Assembly (NCBI GenBank): GCA_944323345.1
Contig: CALUSC010000004.1
Span: 1-64,000 of the forward strand
Reading direction: 5' to 3'
Origin: an uncultured Bacteroidales bacterium
Lineage (GTDB): Bacteria > Bacteroidota > Bacteroidia > Bacteroidales > UBA932
DNA length: 64,000 nucleotides
The position numbers and the translations under genes are program-made. Shown in pieces: positions 17,902 through 26,478 of this stretch. Every line of letters starts with the position of its first letter. The stretch's first letter is position 1. The notes under the pieces are model-generated. The model had not been told where the DNA came from and did not search any database. It saw only the letters and a list, made by a program, of their open reading frames with translations.

Positions 17902-19629
17902 ATGGATTTTAATCTCGGCATGACATTCAGGCCTAAATTCTTCAGCCTGTTCAGGAAAGGACGTTACAGCCCTGCGACTTTCACATCGGACCTTGCAGCA
18001 GGGATTATAGTGGGAATCATAGCATTGCCGCTGGCGATAGCTTTCGGTATAGCCAGCGGAGTGACACCTCAGCAGGGACTGATAACCGCCATCGTGGCGG
18101 GATTCCTCGTCTCCGTCTTCGGCGGATCGAGATATCTGATAGGAGGTCCTACCGGAGCATTCATAGTGATAGTATCCGGCATCGTAGCCCAGTACGGTAT
18201 GCAGGGGCTGATAATAGCGACCATCATGGCCGGAGTGATGCTGGTGGTGATGGGGCTGTGCCGCATGGGCGCCATTTTCAGGTTCATACCTTATCCCATA
18301 GTCGTGGGATTTACGAGCGGTATCGCCCTGACTATCTTTTCCACCCAGGTGAAGGATTTTCTGGGTCTGGACGTGCAGGCCCCGTCCGGATTCATTCCGG
18401 AATGGATATGCTATATACAGAATATAGGGTCTGTGGATTTCGCGGAGACGGCCATGAGTGTGGCGTGCCTGCTGATTATAGTCCTGTGGGGAAAAGTGAG
18501 CAAGAAAATCCCAGGCTCCCTGATAGCCCTGGTCATCGGGACGACGGCTTCGCTGCTGCTTTCCAGATTCGCGGGAGTGGAACTGGCTACCATAGGTTCC
18601 AAGTTCCCGGAACTGGCCGCCGGCCTTCCCATGCCGAAACCGGTCGCGCCTCATTTCGATTACGAAACTGTAAAAGAACTTGTATCACCGGCCTTTACGA
18701 TAGCTGTCCTCTGTGCAGTGGAATCCCTGATGGCGGCAATGGTCGCCGACGGCGTCACCGGGCACCGGCATGATTCGAATACGGAACTCATAGGACAGGG
18801 TATAGCCAATATCGTCACTCCGATGTTCGGCGGCATACCTGCCACGGGGGCTCTTGCCAGAACCATGGCGAGCATAAACAACGGCGGCAAATCTCCCGTG
18901 ACGGGGATAATCCATGCGGCGGTCCTTCTGCTCATATATCTGTTCCTTATGCCTTACGCCGTGTATATTCCGCTGTCATGCCTGGCGGCTATTCTGGTAG
19001 TGGTGGCATATAACATGAGCGAATGGCGCACTTTCCGCTATCTGCTGAAGGCCGACAGGTCCGATGTGGCGGTGCTGCTCATCACTTTTTTCCTGACGGT
19101 ACTGGTCGATCTGACAGTAGCCATCGAAGTGGGCGTGCTGCTGGCTGTAGTGCTGTTTGTAAAACGTGTCATGGAGACTTCATCCATCGACGTGCTCGAC
19201 GATGACAGGATAGCTGCGACGGAAAACGATGAAATGTCCCGGCTGGACGATACGGAACATCTGGATATTCCTGCCGGAGTGGAAGTGTACGAAATAAACG
19301 GACCTTTCTTTTTCGGTCTGGCAAGCCGTCTCGAAGAACTGGAAGAAGGCAGGAAGACAGGCGTCCATGTCAGGATTATCCGCATGAGGAAAGTGTCGTT
19401 CATGGATTCGACCGGCATAAGGAATCTGAGGAACTTTTTCATACGTACGGAAAAACGCGGCATTAGGGTCATCCTTTCCGGAGTGAATCCGCAGGTGCTC
19501 GCTACGCTCCGCAAGTTCGGCCTCGACCGGGAGATCGGCACTGAATATATATTCCCTCATATCATTCCAGCTTTGGCCAAGGCCAATGAATACCTGCTAT
19601 CCGTCAGGAAAGAAAAAAGGCGCAAGTAA
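17902..19629 (+). CDS. SulP family anion (sulfate/bicarbonate) transporter with STAS domain
   Basis: 575 aa. The N-terminal membrane part starts with SDLAAGIIVGIIALPLAIAFGIASG and continues with GGPTGAFIVIVSGI, both classic SulP blocks; about 10-12 membrane helices follow to residue ~430. The C-terminal STAS domain (about residues 470-560) contains VSFMDSTGIRNLRNF, the anti-sigma-factor-antagonist-like signature. These proteins exchange sulfate, bicarbonate or other anions; the substrate is not resolvable. An in-frame extension to 17836 exists but lies upstream of the promoter box. The next gene, rsgA, begins 10 bp after the stop. Confidence 0.94.
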   Translation: MDFNLGMTFRPKFFSLFRKGRYSPATFTSDLAAGIIVGIIALPLAIAFGIASGVTPQQGLITAIVAGFLVSVFGGSRYLIGGPTGAFIVIVSGIVAQYGMQGLIIATIMAGVMLVVMGLCRMGAIFRFIPYPIVVGFTSGIALTIFSTQVKDFLGLDVQAPSGFIPEWICYIQNIGSVDFAETAMSVACLLIIVLWGKVSKKIPGSLIALVIGTTASLLLSRFAGVELATIGSKFPELAAGLPMPKPVAPHFDYETVKELVSPAFTIAVLCAVESLMAAMVADGVTGHRHDSNTELIGQGIANIVTPMFGGIPATGALARTMASINNGGKSPVTGIIHAAVLLLIYLFLMPYAVYIPLSCLAAILVVVAYNMSEWRTFRYLLKADRSDVAVLLITFFLTVLVDLTVAIEVGVLLAVVLFVKRVMETSSIDVLDDDRIAATENDEMSRLDDTEHLDIPAGVEVYEINGPFFFGLASRLEELEEGRKTGVHVRIIRMRKVSFMDSTGIRNLRNFFIRTEKRGIRVILSGVNPQVLATLRKFGLDREIGTEYIFPHIIPALAKANEYLLSVRKEKRRK

Positions 19630-19639
19630 CCGGAACCGC

Positions 19640-20587
19640 ATGCAGACAGAGAACATAGCTACAGTAGTCAAGCATACCGGAAGCCATTATCTGCTTTCGG
19701 GACTTCCCGAATGGAATCTTTTCCCGGCGGTGCTCAGGGGAAAGATCCGTCTGAAAGGAAGTTCTGCCACCAATCCTGTGGCTGTGGGGGACAGGGTGAT
19801 CTATGAAGCGGATTCCGATGCCCCGACGCTGGAGAATCCGGCTGTCATCAGAGGTGTTCAGCCGAGAAAGAATTATGTCATAAGGAAATCCACCAACCTT
19901 TCCCGACAGGCCCATGTGATAGCCGCGAATGTCGACCAGGCTTTCATAGTCGTGACCCTGGATTTCCCGGAAGTCAAGCTGCCGTTTCTGGACAGGATCC
20001 TGGTGACCTGCGAAGTGTATAATGTGCGCCCTGTCATTGTCCTGAACAAGATGGACCTGTTCGGCGACGGATATTCCGGACAGATCGAGGCATTCCGCAG
20101 GATTTACGGCGGAGCCGGCTATGATATTGCCGGTGTCTCGGCGCTGACAGGAGATGGCATCGGTGCCCTGAGGGAGGCCTGCAAGGACAAGATATCGCTT
20201 TTTTCAGGTGTGTCGGGGGTGGGCAAGTCATCTCTGATCAAGGCGCTGGATCCGTCCGTCGATCTGAAGATAGGGGAAATTTCCGAGGCGCATCTTCAGG
20301 GAAAGCATACTACGACGTTTTACGAAATGTATCCGTTGTCTTCCGGCGGTTTCATCATCGATACTCCGGGAATCCGAGGCTTCGGTCTGGTGGATGTCAA
20401 GCCTGAAGAGATAGCCCTTTATTTCCCGGAAATGCTGTCCGCATCGGCAGGATGCCGGTTCACGCCGTGCACCCATACGCATGAGCCGGGCTGCGCGGTC
20501 AAGGCTGCGGTAGAGGACGGTTCCATAAGCTACGAGAGATATTCTTCATATCTCGGTATGCTGGAAGAAGGCAGAAAATACAGATAA
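19640..20587 (+). CDS. rsgA: Ribosome small-subunit-dependent GTPase A
   Basis: 315 aa from the Met at 19640; longer in-frame starts lie inside the preceding gene. RsgA checks 30S subunit maturation. The circularly permuted GTPase order is plain: G4 LNKMD, G5 VSALTG, G1 GVSGVGKSSL, G2 KHTTTF and G3 IDTPGIRGFG. An N-terminal OB-fold (about residues 1-80) precedes it, and a C-terminal zinc finger (C..TPCTHTHEPGCAV) ends it. The stop codon abuts the ATG of the MATE exporter. Confidence 0.96.
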   Translation: MQTENIATVVKHTGSHYLLSGLPEWNLFPAVLRGKIRLKGSSATNPVAVGDRVIYEADSDAPTLENPAVIRGVQPRKNYVIRKSTNLSRQAHVIAANVDQAFIVVTLDFPEVKLPFLDRILVTCEVYNVRPVIVLNKMDLFGDGYSGQIEAFRRIYGGAGYDIAGVSALTGDGIGALREACKDKISLFSGVSGVGKSSLIKALDPSVDLKIGEISEAHLQGKHTTTFYEMYPLSSGGFIIDTPGIRGFGLVDVKPEEIALYFPEMLSASAGCRFTPCTHTHEPGCAVKAAVEDGSISYERYSSYLGMLEEGRKYR

Positions 20588-21991
20588 ATGGGAGTCAACA
20601 GAAATATTCTCAATCTGGCAGTGCCCAGCATTCTGGCCAATATCACCGTACCCCTGGTAGGGATGGTGGATATCGCCGTGGCGGGGCATCTGGACTCCGC
20701 ATCCGTCATTTCCGCGGCGACACTTATCGGCGGAGTCGCTGTCGGTACGATGCTTTTCGATCTTCTGTACTGGAACTTCGGCTTTCTCAGAGTCGGGACA
20801 GGAGGCCTGACTGCCCAGGCTTTCGGCAAAGGTGACATGAAAGAGTCTGCCGGCATATTCGGCAGGGCCGTCGGCATGGCGCTGGCCTGTTCCCTTCTGC
20901 TCATAGCTGTCCAGTGGCTTTTTCTGAAAGCAGCTTTCCTCGTGGTGGATTGCACTCCCCAGGTGGAGGAACTGGCTTCGCAGTATTTTTTCATCAGGAT
21001 ATGGGCTTCTCCGGCGACATTGAGCCTTATGGCCGTGAAAGGGTGGTTCATAGGGATGCAGGACAGTATTTCACCGATGGTGACTGATTTGGCGGTGAAC
21101 GGAATGAACGCCCTGGCGAGCATTGTCCTGGCCCTCGGCCTGACGATAGGGGATTTTTCCTATGCGGGGATCGGCTTTCCCGGCATTGCCGCAGGCACTG
21201 TGATAGCCCAGTATTCCGGTCTTCTGTGTGCTGCAGTCATCCTGGCAGTGAAGTACGGGAAGAAAGTTTTCTCCGGGTATCGGCTGCGTGATTTTACGGC
21301 TTCGTTCAGAGGTTCGGAAATGAAGCGCTTTTTCGTGATGAATACCGACCTTTTCGTAAGGTCGCTCTGTTTCATCAGTATCTATATCGGATTTACGGCT
21401 TTTTCCGCCCATTACGGGGACCTGCTGCTGGCGTCCGGCACTATCCTGATGAAGATAATGATGCTTTTCTCTTACTTCACCGACGGATTTGCCTATGCGG
21501 GAGAGGCTTTGGCCGGGCGGTACATCGGTGCCGGCGACAGGAGGACTCTTTCGAGGGTGATACGGTTCGTTTTCGTGTGGAGTCTGAGTATCGGAGTCGT
21601 GTTCATGTTCCTGTATGCTTTTGCGGGACAGCCGATTCTGAAAGTCATGACTTCGGATTACCAGGTCGTGGACATGTCTCTGAAATATATGCCGTGGATG
21701 GTGGTGATGCCTCTGGCGGGGTGTGCCGCATTTGCCTGGGACGGTATATATGTCGGCGCTACGGCTTCCCGTCCTATCAGGAATACCATGATACTGGCCG
21801 CTGCCGGATTTTTCCTGGTATATCTGGCAGGTGTCATGGTGCTCAAGGCCGTCCCGATGTCTGAGGAGATGTTTTCAGTATCGGCGATTCATCTTCTGCT
21901 GGCGGCTTATCTGGTGCATCTGGTGATAAGGACCGTGTATCTGTCTGCGCGCTGCAGAAGAGAGATTATGGACAAACCTTTTAAAAGATAG
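20588..21991 (+). CDS. MATE family efflux transporter (DinF-like)
   Basis: 467 aa with about 12 membrane segments in two homologous halves. The N-terminus (LNLAVPSILANITVPLVGMVDIAVAGHL) is typical of MATE/DinF exporters, and RVGTGGLTAQAFGKGD is a conserved loop. These antiporters extrude drugs, dyes or metabolites using Na+ or H+ gradients. The start codon directly follows the rsgA stop, and ndk begins three bases after its own stop, so sulP-rsgA-MATE-ndk is very likely a single transcript. Confidence 0.94.
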   Translation: MGVNRNILNLAVPSILANITVPLVGMVDIAVAGHLDSASVISAATLIGGVAVGTMLFDLLYWNFGFLRVGTGGLTAQAFGKGDMKESAGIFGRAVGMALACSLLLIAVQWLFLKAAFLVVDCTPQVEELASQYFFIRIWASPATLSLMAVKGWFIGMQDSISPMVTDLAVNGMNALASIVLALGLTIGDFSYAGIGFPGIAAGTVIAQYSGLLCAAVILAVKYGKKVFSGYRLRDFTASFRGSEMKRFFVMNTDLFVRSLCFISIYIGFTAFSAHYGDLLLASGTILMKIMMLFSYFTDGFAYAGEALAGRYIGAGDRRTLSRVIRFVFVWSLSIGVVFMFLYAFAGQPILKVMTSDYQVVDMSLKYMPWMVVMPLAGCAAFAWDGIYVGATASRPIRNTMILAAAGFFLVYLAGVMVLKAVPMSEEMFSVSAIHLLLAAYLVHLVIRTVYLSARCRREIMDKPFKR

Positions 21992-21994
21992 ATT

Positions 21995-22456
21995 ATGGAA
22001 AGGACTCTTGTGATTCTGAAACCGGGTACCCTCCAGCGGGGTCTGGTCGGTGAAGTCATCTCCCGTTTCGAGAAGAAGGGGCTCAAACTCGTGGCAATGA
22101 AGATGAAGCAGCTTACTCCTGAAATACTGGACGAGCATTATGCCCATCTGAAAGACAGGCCGTTTTTCCCGTGGCTTAAGGCAGGCATGATGGCCGCTCC
22201 TGTGATTCTGTGCTGCTGGGAAGGTTTCGAGGCCATAAAGACTGTCCGCGAAATGGCCGGTGCCACGAATGCACGCAAGGCTGCGCCCGGCACTATCCGC
22301 GGCGATTACGGAATGAGTTCCCAGGAGAATATCGTACATACGTCTGATTCTCCTGAGAACGCCAGGATAGAACTCGACAGATTCTTTTCTGCCGAGGATT
22401 ACTGCGAGTATCCTTCTCCTCTCGGACAATATCTTTACGCTCCGGACGAGAAGTGA
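21995..22456 (+). CDS. ndk: Nucleoside-diphosphate kinase
   Basis: 153 aa, the normal subunit size. It transfers phosphate from ATP to nucleoside diphosphates through a phospho-histidine. TLVILKPGTLQRGLVGEVISRFEKKG is the N-terminal signature, and the active-site His is residue 115 in NIVHTSDSPENA. The usual motif reads NxxHGSDS; Thr replaces Gly here, as in several Bacteroidetes. It is the last gene of its operon and converges on the DMT transporter with 12 bp between stops. Confidence 0.96.
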   Translation: MERTLVILKPGTLQRGLVGEVISRFEKKGLKLVAMKMKQLTPEILDEHYAHLKDRPFFPWLKAGMMAAPVILCCWEGFEAIKTVREMAGATNARKAAPGTIRGDYGMSSQENIVHTSDSPENARIELDRFFSAEDYCEYPSPLGQYLYAPDEK

Positions 22457-22468
22457 CAGGGCCGGAAA

Positions 22469-23332
22469 CTATTCCCGGCTGAAAATCAGTACGCAGCTTA
22501 TGGCCGAAACTATACCGATGATCTGAGGTACGGTAGGTATATGGGCATACAGCACGAGTGATATGATAGTCGTGATGACCGGAGCTACGGCATCGGCCAA
22601 AGGAGCGACTATCATCGCTTTTCCGTACCTGTTCGCATAGACCAAGGCGAATGCGCCTATCGCATTCAGTATCTGTACTATGAATGTCAGATAAGGGCCG
22701 TTGAACGACCAGTTTACCGGCTGTGAGAAGTCTGTCATGGCGAGAGCTACGGGAATCAGTACCACCGCCGAGATGGCCATGTATACGAAAACGCTTTCGG
22801 CATCGGGCGTGTGATTGTTCGCCAGTTTCATTACGAATGCCTGGGTTCCCCAGCATACAAACACGAGAGACGCCAGAATCAGCCACAGGTATCCGTGTGC
22901 GGAATTGTCCGTACTGTTTGAAAGAGAGAAACTTACCAGAGCCACGAAAGCGAGGGCGATACCCACGGCGCCCAGCTTGCTTACCCTTTCCTTCAGAAAT
23001 ACCGTAGAAAGTATCACAGTGACGATAGGGGCTACTGAAATCATCGGGAAAATCAGATATGCCGGGCCGTATTTCAGAGCTTCGAACAGTATCAGCTGCC
23101 CTGCAGCGCCGAGCAGTCCGACCCCCATGCTCAATGCAGCCGATTTCGGTTTTACGTCCAGTTTGAACCGGATGTTCGCCAGTGCCGCGAGGGCGCACGG
23201 TATCATGCTTATAGCCCATACTACGTATGTCAATGTGGCCGGATAGTCCGGCACTTCTGAAAATGCTCCCCATATACCCCATGTCACCATGGTTATGAGG
23301 GCGTAAGCCAGCCAGTTGTGTTTTCTTGCCAT
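22469..23332 (-). CDS. EamA/DMT superfamily permease
   Basis: 287 aa, about ten membrane segments in two EamA repeats (about residues 8-135 and 148-285). The repeat hallmark is seen in VTVILSTVFLKERVSKLGAVGIALAF near the middle and AVAPVITTIISLVLYAHIPTVPQIIGIVSAI at the end. DMT proteins move small metabolites, including sugars and amino acids. It follows the DeoR regulator with a 17-bp gap on the same strand, so it should be controlled together with the PUL. That makes it the best local candidate for the inner-membrane permease of the released sugar, a role inferred from position. Confidence 0.85.
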   Translation of the reverse strand: MARKHNWLAYALITMVTWGIWGAFSEVPDYPATLTYVVWAISMIPCALAALANIRFKLDVKPKSAALSMGVGLLGAAGQLILFEALKYGPAYLIFPMISVAPIVTVILSTVFLKERVSKLGAVGIALAFVALVSFSLSNSTDNSAHGYLWLILASLVFVCWGTQAFVMKLANNHTPDAESVFVYMAISAVVLIPVALAMTDFSQPVNWSFNGPYLTFIVQILNAIGAFALVYANRYGKAMIVAPLADAVAPVITTIISLVLYAHIPTVPQIIGIVSAISCVLIFSRE

Positions 23333-23349
23333 GTTATTGTCTGTTTATA

Positions 23350-24135
23350 CTATATGTCTACAATGTGCAGTTTTATGCCGGCAGTCCGTATGTAGTCCTT
23401 CATGTCTTCCGGGATACCGCTGTCCGTGACTATCGTGCCTATCTTTTCGAGAGAGGCGATGTGTGCGAAACTCCTTCTTCCGAACTTGCTGGAATCGAAT
23501 ACGGCTATCGTTTCTTTCGCCGACGCTATCATGGTCTGGTTCAGGTTGGCTTCCTCGATATTAGGTGTGGACAGTCCGTCCTTTATGCTCGCGCTGTCGA
23601 CTCCCAGAAACAGCTTGTCGCAATAAAAATTCTTCAGGTCCGAAGTGGCGAGCATCCCTACCGTGGAATTCGAAACCGACCTCATGTTCCCTCCCAGGAC
23701 GATGATGTCGAATCGCTCATATCTGCTCAGTATGATGGCGATGTCCAGAGCGTTGGTGATGATGGTCAGTTTTCTGAACTTGTCCAGATTCTTGGCCACT
23801 TCCATCATGGTAGTGCCAGAATCGATTATGATGGTGTCGTTTTCTTCTATAAGTGAGGCCGCGAGCCTGCCTAAAGCCTGTTTTTCCTTTACTTTCAGAA
23901 GTTTCTTATGATGTACCGGAACATCATCGATATCCTCCGTCTGGCGCATGATGATGGCCCCTCCCTTTACCCTGACCAGCAGCTGCTGCTCTTCGAGAAC
24001 CGCAAGATCCTTTCTGATAGATACTTCTGATACACAGAACGTTTCTACAAGGTCTCTGATGAATACCTTGTTCTCGTCATGCAGCCTTTTAAGGATCATG
24101 CTCCTGCGCTCATCTGTGCTGTACTTCTTTCCCAT
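23350..24135 (-). CDS. DeoR/GlpR family transcriptional regulator (PUL regulator 1)
   Basis: 261 aa. An N-terminal DeoR helix-turn-helix (about residues 6-60, FCVSEVSIRKDLAVLEE) is followed by the sugar-phosphate-binding DeoRC domain with IIIDSGTTMMEVAKNL and KLFLGVDSASIKDGLSTP. It is a close paralog of the regulator at 40977-41759 (shared EEANLNQTMI and RRSFAHI blocks). It is divergent from the GH36-headed block and co-directional with the DMT permease. By analogy with AgaR, GlpR and FruR it should repress until a phosphorylated sugar intermediate binds. The 239-bp divergent region has several TTTCGAAA-type sites. Confidence 0.93.
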   Translation of the reverse strand: MGKKYSTDERRSMILKRLHDENKVFIRDLVETFCVSEVSIRKDLAVLEEQQLLVRVKGGAIIMRQTEDIDDVPVHHKKLLKVKEKQALGRLAASLIEENDTIIIDSGTTMMEVAKNLDKFRKLTIITNALDIAIILSRYERFDIIVLGGNMRSVSNSTVGMLATSDLKNFYCDKLFLGVDSASIKDGLSTPNIEEANLNQTMIASAKETIAVFDSSKFGRRSFAHIASLEKIGTIVTDSGIPEDMKDYIRTAGIKLHIVDI

Positions 24136-24146
24136 AATGTCATTTG

Positions 24147-24314
24147 ATTTTCGAAAATTTAACTTTTGAAAGTAAAGTTATGTTTTCTGTCGCGAAAATC
24201 AAATTTAATTTTCGAAAGTGAAATTTAAATTATTGTCTTTTAAGTTTCGAAAGAAACCTATTTTCCGGTGTCAAATTTAAAAAAATAAAGTTTCCTGTCA
24301 AAAATATTTTGAAA
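24147..24314. promoter_or_regulatory. Array of TTTCGAAA-type palindromes (probable DeoR operators)
   Basis: The palindromic core TTTCGAAA occurs at 24149-24156, 24210-24217 and 24245-24252, and one-mismatch copies TTTTGAAA occur at 24164-24171 and 24307-24314. The flanks are also similar (ATTTTCGAAAAT, ATTTTCGAAAGT, AAGTTTCGAAAG). The last copy overlaps the -33 box of the GH36 promoter. Related sites are found beside the second DeoR gene. Binding by the DeoR proteins is inferred from proximity and from the TTTC-rich sites known for this family. Confidence 0.65.
24272..24301 (-). promoter_or_regulatory. Promoter for deoR-DMT operon, minus strand
   Basis: On the minus strand, TTG (24301-24299), a 19-nt spacer and TAAATTTG (24279-24272) fit the Bacteroidetes consensus. 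It would give a leader of roughly 130 nt that spans three of the TTTCGAAA-type sites, consistent with autoregulation. It lies back-to-back with the GH36 promoter. Confidence 0.55.
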
Positions 24315-24338
24315 ATTAAGTTTGATATTTTATTTTTG
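24309..24338 (+). promoter_or_regulatory. Promoter of PUL block A
   Basis: TTG at 24309-24311, a 19-nt spacer and TATTTTTG at 24331-24338 match the consensus closely. The GH36 start codon is 36 bp downstream. A TTTTGAAA operator-like site covers the -33 box, which suggests repression by direct occlusion. Confidence 0.7.
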
Positions 24339-24374
24339 TTACGAAAACACAGGAAACACTAATTCTATATAACG

Positions 24375-26444
24375 ATGGGCAACATTAAAAAAAGTATTCT
24401 TTACGGTGCTTTGTCTACCGTAATCATCTCAGCATGTTCTTATTCAGGGCCGGTAAAGTCAGGTGATCTCCTGATAGAGGTCGGTGATGACATGCATGTA
24501 ACCCTGGTTTCAGGCGTGGCGGACGAGCCGATCGTGGAAGCCGGCTCGGCTTTCAGCGACCTGATTATAGACGGCGCGGATCTTCAGTACGTGAAGACAG
24601 GAAGTCGTAAGTCTTCTGTAAATGACAAATTCGGAAAGGGTACATTATATACTATAGAAGGTGAAGCTGTTTCCGGAGATATCCGGATATTGAAGGAAAT
24701 GCAGTTCGCCGCTTATGATGCATTTCCTTCATTTTTGGTTTCGAAAGTGACATATACCAATCTTTCCGACCGTCCCGTGCCGGTCAAAGGTTGGATATCC
24801 GAGGATTTTGATGTATTGCCCGGTGATTATGAGCCGGGCCTGTGGTCATTCCAGGGCCAGTCGACTGCGGAAAGGGCCGACTGGCTTATTCCTATCGGGG
24901 ACGGCGATTTCTATCAGAAGAATTTCATGGGTATGAACAATACCGATTACGGCGGAGGCGTGCCTGTCCTGGTGCTGTGGAGAAAGGATTCGGGTATCAT
25001 AACCGGGCACATAGAACCGACTCCGGAACTCGTATCCCTGCCTGTCAGCAAAGAAAAGGGAGGTGCGGCGTCTATCTCCGTGTTGAAGGAATTTGACACC
25101 CCTGTTTCTCTGGAACCGTCGGGAAAGATGGAAACATACACTACGTTTACCGGAGTTTTTACCGGTGACTGCTTCTCTCCTGTCAGGACTTATGCCGGAC
25201 TGCTTGCCAAAGTGGGTGTCGTAATGCCGGAGAGCGAACCGAGAGCTTTCGAGCCTGCATGGTGCGCATGGGGTTATGCCAGAAAATTCACCATCGACGA
25301 GATAGTCGGTACCCTTCCGAAAGTAAAGGAACTCGGCTTCAAGTGGGCTACTCTCGATGACGGATATCAGATCGCCGAGGGTGACTGGGATCTTACGAAA
25401 GAGAGGTTTCCTCGCGGGGATGAAGACATGAAATACATGGTGGACAAATTCCATGAGTACGGACTGAAGGCTGAACTCTGGTGGGCTCCGCTGGCTGCCG
25501 ATCCGGGTACCGAATTCCTTAAGAAGTATCCGGATGCCCTGATTCTCGACCCTGACGGCGAGCCTGAATATATCACATGGTGGGACAGCTGGTATCTTTC
25601 TCCGCTGGACACCAATGTACGCCGCGAGACTGCAAACCTGGTGAAGAAATTCCTTGTAGATTACGGTTTCGACGGGCTGAAACTCGACGGACAGCATATG
25701 AATGCCTGTGCGCCTGACTATAATCCTGCACACAGTCCCGATGATCCTGAGAAGGCTTCGAGGGAGCTTCCGGGTTTCTTCAAGCTGATTTTCGATACTG
25801 CCAGAAGCGTAAAGCCGGATGCGGTGATACAGTATTGCCCGTGCGGCGACTGCTTCTCGGTGTACAATCTTCCGTATACGAACAAGACTGTCTCTTCAGA
25901 TCCTGAAAGCAGCTGGCAGATTCGCCACAAGGGCTATATCCTCCGTGCCATCGCTCCTAAGACAGCATATTACGGGGACCATATAGAGCTCTCCGACGGC
26001 CGTGACGACTGGCCTACCCAGCTGGGAATCGGGTCTGTCATCGGGACCAAGTTCACATGGCCTGAGGACAATCCTTATGTCAAGGGTCCGGAGAAGTGTC
26101 TCCTGACTCCTGAGAAGGAAGAAGTCATGAAGAACGCCATAAAGATATACAATGAAAAGATGCTGTCTCTCGGCGAATATGTGCCTGGTCTGTACGACAT
26201 AGGATTCGACTATCCTGAGACTCATGCCATCGCCAAGGACGGGAACATGTATTACGCATTCTATGCCAAGGAGGCCCCTGTATCGAAAGTGGAGCTCCGT
26301 GGCCTGGAACCTGGGAAATCATACAAGCTAACAGACTATTATAACCATATCGATCTCGGCACCGTCACACCGGACGGTACGGCGGTCACTCTTGACGTGC
26401 CAGTGGAAAAAGCTCTCCTGGTAGAGGCTGTCCCTGTAGAGTAG
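24375..26444 (+). CDS. GH36-like alpha-galactosidase-family lipoprotein
   Basis: 689 aa. A lipoprotein-type signal ends ISAC. After a ~280-residue beta-sandwich domain, the catalytic TIM barrel begins at FEPAWCAWGYARKFT and carries the clan GH-D blocks ATLDDGYQ, LKAELWWAP, GFDGLKLDGQ and VSSDPESSW. By comparison with GH36 enzymes the nucleophile would be Asp438 in KLDGQ and the acid/base Asp509 in SSDPES. A C-terminal beta domain closes the protein. The family removes alpha-galactose or, in some members, alpha-GalNAc or alpha-galactosamine; KLDGQ resembles the raffinose-synthase-like subgroup more than classic KWD. It heads PUL block A and is followed 34 bp later by SusC. Lipid anchoring points to the periplasm or cell surface. 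Confidence 0.85.
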   Translation: MGNIKKSILYGALSTVIISACSYSGPVKSGDLLIEVGDDMHVTLVSGVADEPIVEAGSAFSDLIIDGADLQYVKTGSRKSSVNDKFGKGTLYTIEGEAVSGDIRILKEMQFAAYDAFPSFLVSKVTYTNLSDRPVPVKGWISEDFDVLPGDYEPGLWSFQGQSTAERADWLIPIGDGDFYQKNFMGMNNTDYGGGVPVLVLWRKDSGIITGHIEPTPELVSLPVSKEKGGAASISVLKEFDTPVSLEPSGKMETYTTFTGVFTGDCFSPVRTYAGLLAKVGVVMPESEPRAFEPAWCAWGYARKFTIDEIVGTLPKVKELGFKWATLDDGYQIAEGDWDLTKERFPRGDEDMKYMVDKFHEYGLKAELWWAPLAADPGTEFLKKYPDALILDPDGEPEYITWWDSWYLSPLDTNVRRETANLVKKFLVDYGFDGLKLDGQHMNACAPDYNPAHSPDDPEKASRELPGFFKLIFDTARSVKPDAVIQYCPCGDCFSVYNLPYTNKTVSSDPESSWQIRHKGYILRAIAPKTAYYGDHIELSDGRDDWPTQLGIGSVIGTKFTWPEDNPYVKGPEKCLLTPEKEEVMKNAIKIYNEKMLSLGEYVPGLYDIGFDYPETHAIAKDGNMYYAFYAKEAPVSKVELRGLEPGKSYKLTDYYNHIDLGTVTPDGTAVTLDVPVEKALLVEAVPVE

Positions 26445-26478
26445 ACTAACACACTAACACCACATAATACAAAGTTTT

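Noticed and set aside
22293-23282. Minus-strand open frame (329 codons) across ndk and the DMT gene
   Set aside because: It is an alternative frame of the DMT permease gene and the antisense of ndk; Arg/Gly/His-rich with no recognisable motif.
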